Assembly (NCBI RefSeq): GCF_000346465.2 | Contig: NC_034011.1 | Location: 5,764,534-5,828,533, forward strand | DNA from: Prunus persica | Taxonomy: Eukaryota; Streptophyta; Magnoliopsida; Rosales; Rosaceae | Reading direction: 5' to 3' | DNA: 64,000 bases | The notes under the pieces: model-generated | Databases searched by the model: none | The model's input: only the letters and a program-made list of their open reading frames with translations | What the model was told of the DNA's origin: nothing | Translations under genes and position numbers: made by a program | In this document: piece after piece, positions 59,999-64,000 of the stretch | Numbering within the stretch: position 1 is the stretch's first letter | Layout of the letters: every line of letters begins with the position of its first letter

Positions 59999-62900
59999 AT
60001 GAGCTATTCCCATTCCAATATGTGTTCTGGTTTGTTTCTTCCCTAGCATAGCACCTTTCATTGTCTCAATTTGTTTAAGTCTATAGCTATTAGTTTCTGG
60101 AACTCTTTCTGACTGCTGCGAGAGTGTGGTTAGTTGTTTACTATATTTCCTTCAATTAGGCAACTTAGTGTCTGATATTCTTTTTCTTTTTAACTTTTAA
60201 AGTGTTTTGTTCTTACTAATGATTGCTACTAGTGAATAAGTGGCGATTTTCTTGGTTGACATCCTAGACAAAAGAGAGGGGAAAAAGAGTTATTATGGTT
60301 AACTTGCAGAATCCCTGATTAATTGTTCCAGCTTAAACTTGTATCGTTGCTGAGTAGCCACTTTTTGTGACAATTCAGGTAGCAGAACTGCTAAAAGAAC
60401 ACTTGAGTTCGGTAGGACACATGTGGTGAGGCCCAAAGGAAAGCATCAAGCCACAATAGTCTGGCTACATGGACTTGGGGATAATGGCTCAAGGTATTTT
60501 TTCTCTTCCCTATATATATATATATATTTGGTATTTCTTTACTGCATTTGTGAGTGACATATCCTACATTGTTGTGCTTCTGTCTCTGAAAGACCTTCTC
60601 TTGAAGTCCTACTCTATCTAATTAGGGAAAGAAAAACTTGTCCCACTAATATTTTAGCCCATGAGAGAAGGAAATATGAATAGCATATAATTTTTATACT
60701 CAGCTGTGGGAATACCAGTCTTCATAGTCAAATAGTTAAGTTCATAACCAAGTAGTTAACTTCTATCATAAGACAGTTTTGTGAGAACTCAACAATGATA
60801 TAATTTGTCTATATTTGTTGTTTATGCCCTGACTTGTCATCATCAGTTGATGCAATTCCCCATTCATTCTCTTTTATATCATGTACTGTCTTGTACTGGA
60901 AGGATGGACTTTTTGGTTTCGTATACAAGAAAAAGAAACGTGTTCAGGAATGTCAACACCTCTGCGCGCTCTATAATTTGATTCAGAGAGGAGGGGTCCA
61001 TATGTTATCTTTTCAATACTGAGCATCTTTTCAGTGAGGTTCTTATTCGAATAAATTCGATTAAGAGAGCAGCGACACCGTGAGATTAAATGATATGACT
61101 GTTTGTCCCTTTCACTTCTCGTCTGATTGATGCTAAGCTTAATTTGGGAAGCCTAGATTTGGAAATAGTATATGCCAAAGTCATGACTGGGGGACCACTA
61201 GTTTAGTTTGTTCTCCAAGTGGGGAACTAGAAATGCACTTTGGTAACAAATATGCTAGTAAGTATGGATTTTTCTTCAAATTCCTAAGTATTAAACTGGT
61301 TCTGTTCCTTTTATCCTCAAAACAATTCTGGACAGTATTACCACATTTGTGGTTTCTTTGCTTGTGTTGATGCTTTCCCAACTAGTGTGGTCCCAGTTTA
61401 CCTAGGTAAAAAAATGCTAAGCAGATGACATAATGGCTGTCAAGTTCAAAAGAGCTGCACAGGCTCCACCTGCAATTTCAGTCTTAGTTTTAGCAATTGA
61501 ATTGTCTTCCTGATGGATATTCTAAGACTTATATGTCTCATGTTCTACTCCTTCTGGCTACAGCGCTTCTCAACTCTTGGAGTCTCTTCCTCTTCCAAAT
61601 GTAAGCATATATGTGTCCCCAATTATTTGTAAGCTTAAGGATTTGTATTTCTATTCACACATGCACATGTCACCACTTTGTTCAACCTGTGAGTAAATTA
61701 ACTTTTTGATATACAAATATGAAACAGATTAAGTGGATCTGCCCCACTGCTCCTACCCGTCCTGTGGCTATACTCGGTGGTTTTCCTTGCACTGCCTGTA
61801 AGATTATGTTTAATTTAAAACTTTAGGTGTATTCGTAGAAGGTCATACCTCTACAGTTTATATTCTCATAAGGCAAGCTCTTGTGATGCTTTGGTGTTGA
61901 AATAATCTTCTGAATTATGTGATTCTTTATCAGGGTTTGAAATGGGAGAGCTTTCAGACGATGGTCCAGATGATTGGGAGAGTTTAGATGCTTCAGCAGC
62001 ACATATTGCGAACTTGTTGTCAACTGAGCCAGCTGATGGTACTTTCAAGGATAAACTACTTCAAAATGATTAACTTCCTCGGATTTTTTTTCTTACACTT
62101 CTTACGAATCATCTTTGTTAAAACCTGCACAATATTTCAAGAAAATTTCCCAAACAAGAAGAATTCCACCTTATAGCCAATCATCAAATTTTTGCAAACA
62201 CATTCTAAATTTATTATAAGCTTCGCCACTTTGCCTTTTAACAGACCATCTGAAATCAAAGTTTCTATTTTTCACTTGCATGCTATGCTATTCCCTCTTC
62301 AGCTTTCAGGGTTAAGTCTAACACCATTTCATGTTTCCCAAAGTTAAGTTTAGCATCTTATACTATAGAATAGAAAATTCTGAGGCAAGAATTAAATGAT
62401 GTGTTGTGTGTTATGTTGATTGTTTTTACTGCTGAAATTTGAATAGCCTATCACATTTTCTTGTGGCAGTTAAAGTCGGTATTGGAGGCTTTAGTATGGG
62501 TGCTGCGATGGCCCTTTATTCTGCAACTTGTTATGCTGCAGGTAGGTATGGAAATGGCAACCCATACCCTCTCAATCTGAGGGCAGTTGTTGGACTAAGT
62601 GGTTGGCTTCCAGGAGCAAGGTATGACTTCGTATAGAGCCTTAGTTAACCAACTCACTCTTGCAGTAAACGTTTTTCCTGAAACCTGTGAAAGAGATTAG
62701 TATTTGATGGCTTTGCCCAACTGTTTTCTTATCATGTTCCACCTGAGATACGAGTAAAACTAGATGGGCCTTTTTTATCTAATAATTGTAAACATTAAAC
62801 ATATGCATTTCCAGAACAGTCCATCTGGCATCTGCTCTATTTTTGATGGTACCTGTTGAACTGAGTATCAATATTCAAAGACTCCCATGTTTGATAGTTT

Positions 62901-63868
62901 AAAGGTTTTGTGCAGGACCTTACGGAACAAAATTGAAGGGTCACATGAGGCTGCAAGGCGTGCCGCATCATTACCCATTTTGCAATGTCATGGAAAAAGT
63001 ATGTCTCTGTATAACCTTTGCCAATATTGCATTTGCAAAAATTTGAAAGGTTTCTAAACCACTCGATATGTCACACACCAGAAGCTAGTGTGTTGCACTG
63101 AAGAATTTTAACAATCAATATGTGAGACTAAATCCAGTTTTTATGGATAGTAGCATCTTTGTGGCTTTAATGACTGATAAGTCATAGAGGGTTGATAATT
63201 TATTTGGAGCTTCAGCTTAGCTTTCTGCTTCACTTGTACTTCTTGAAACTGATGTCTACTGGTGCAACAACATTGTTAGCCAGATAGAATTTGAAACCTT
63301 TGTAAAAAAGAGAAAATGGAATTTGAAATCTTGTTTAGAAAGATGTTAAAAAAGAATCATGCCCAAAACCCGGTTTTGTGTTACAATTCTTGCACATTTT
63401 CGGAAATAATTTTTAGAACTATTCTCCATTGGGTTGTTGTGCATTTTAGATGGTTCTAAGATGATATGTTATGGTAACCAATATGTGAAGAAGTTATAAA
63501 TCTTTGCTGGATTAGTGGAACCTCTTTGACCCTTTAATCCTTTTGTGCCATTTTAGATGATGATGTAGTCCCTTACAAATATGGAGAGAAATCAGTCAAC
63601 TCCTTGAATTCAGCAGGATTCCGATACCTTACGTTCAAACCCCTTGATGGGTAAGGATTAATTTTCTATTAGCAAAATTATCTAGAATAATCTCTTCATA
63701 TATTTATTGTTCTTGTTCGGGGTCAAATATAATGGATGAAATTTAAGCAGATTTTCTGAGTGTTTGGTTCGACTTTGCAGGCTTGGTCATTACACTATCC
63801 CTAAAGAGATGAATGAAGTCTCCAGTTGGCTATCTGCAAGGCTGGGGCTTGAGGGGTACCGCTCATAA
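59999..63868 (+). CDS. Acyl-protein thioesterase (LYPLA/APT type), complete
   Basis: Cytosolic alpha/beta hydrolase that removes fatty acyl groups such as palmitate from protein cysteines; it may also act as a lysophospholipase or general carboxylesterase. Nine exons: 59999-60029, 60379-60493, 61564-61600, 61728-61797, 61934-62038, 62470-62620, 62916-62998, 63557-63650 and 63781-63868. The sum is 774 nt, giving 257 residues. Landmarks are ATIVWLHGLGDNGSSASQ (oxyanion region), NIKWICPTAPTRPVAILGG, the nucleophile elbow GGFSMGAAMAL (Ser), NDDVVPYKYGE (Asp) and GLGHYTIPKEM (His). The catalytic triad is intact. No signal peptide or transit sequence is seen. The start ATG yields a short hydrophilic N-terminus typical of plant homologues; an upstream in-frame start was not evident. 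Confidence 0.93.
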
Positions 63869-64000
63869 ATCTGACAGTGTCTAATTGGAGATAGTGAGGG
63901 AGTAGTAGCTAACAATAATGAGTGAGGAACGCCCATGTACAAGTAGGTGCTATACAAAATGGGGCATGGAGTATATGGTATAGCTAAATTGACCTTCTAA

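Overview
This is eukaryotic nuclear DNA from a flowering plant. Seven multi-exon genes with GT-AG introns, a chloroplast import receptor, a plant boron transporter and plant transposon families all point to a core eudicot. A woody Rosaceae-type genome is plausible, but that is an impression from gene style and not something the sequence proves. One run of exactly 100 N (10934-11033) marks an assembly gap. The codon phases of all seven multi-exon genes close across every visible splice junction; the boron transporter is cut by the left window edge.

Layout. 1-3132 (+): 3' part of a BOR-type boron transporter. 4843-7238 (+): a TOC34-type chloroplast import GTPase with an intron in its 5' UTR. 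About 7.6-26 kb: a transposon island. It holds plant-mobile-domain (PMD) element remains that include two head-to-head PMD copies (about 11034-12660), a Ty1/copia retrotransposon on the minus strand (13765-22144, perfect 5-bp target duplication), a PIF/Harbinger DNA transposon nested inside that copia (17821-21822), and a second, unrelated Harbinger element (23040-25961, TAA target duplication). 26420-30269 (-): a chloroplast-type DnaJ with a 5' UTR exon near 32.7 kb. 34609-34968 (+): a small intronless unknown protein. 38447-41252 (+): a secreted DUF642 cell-wall protein. 42988-47199 (+): a (6-4) photolyase. 48573-51744 (+): mitochondrial cytochrome c oxidase subunit 5b, with a SINE in its large third intron. 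51745-59998: AT-rich intergenic DNA with two more SINEs. 59999-63868 (+): an acyl-protein thioesterase.

The genes are ordinary single-copy nuclear genes. They do not form a pathway or operon. Three encode organelle proteins (TOC34, DnaJ, COX5b), which is not evidence of a functional cluster. The most informative part of the window is the layered transposon history: target duplications, terminal repeats, primer site and decay of each layer can all be read directly. I found no convincing new biological system. The least explained items are the inverted PMD pair, the hairpin-rich right end of the first Harbinger element, and the small unknown protein at 34.6 kb.
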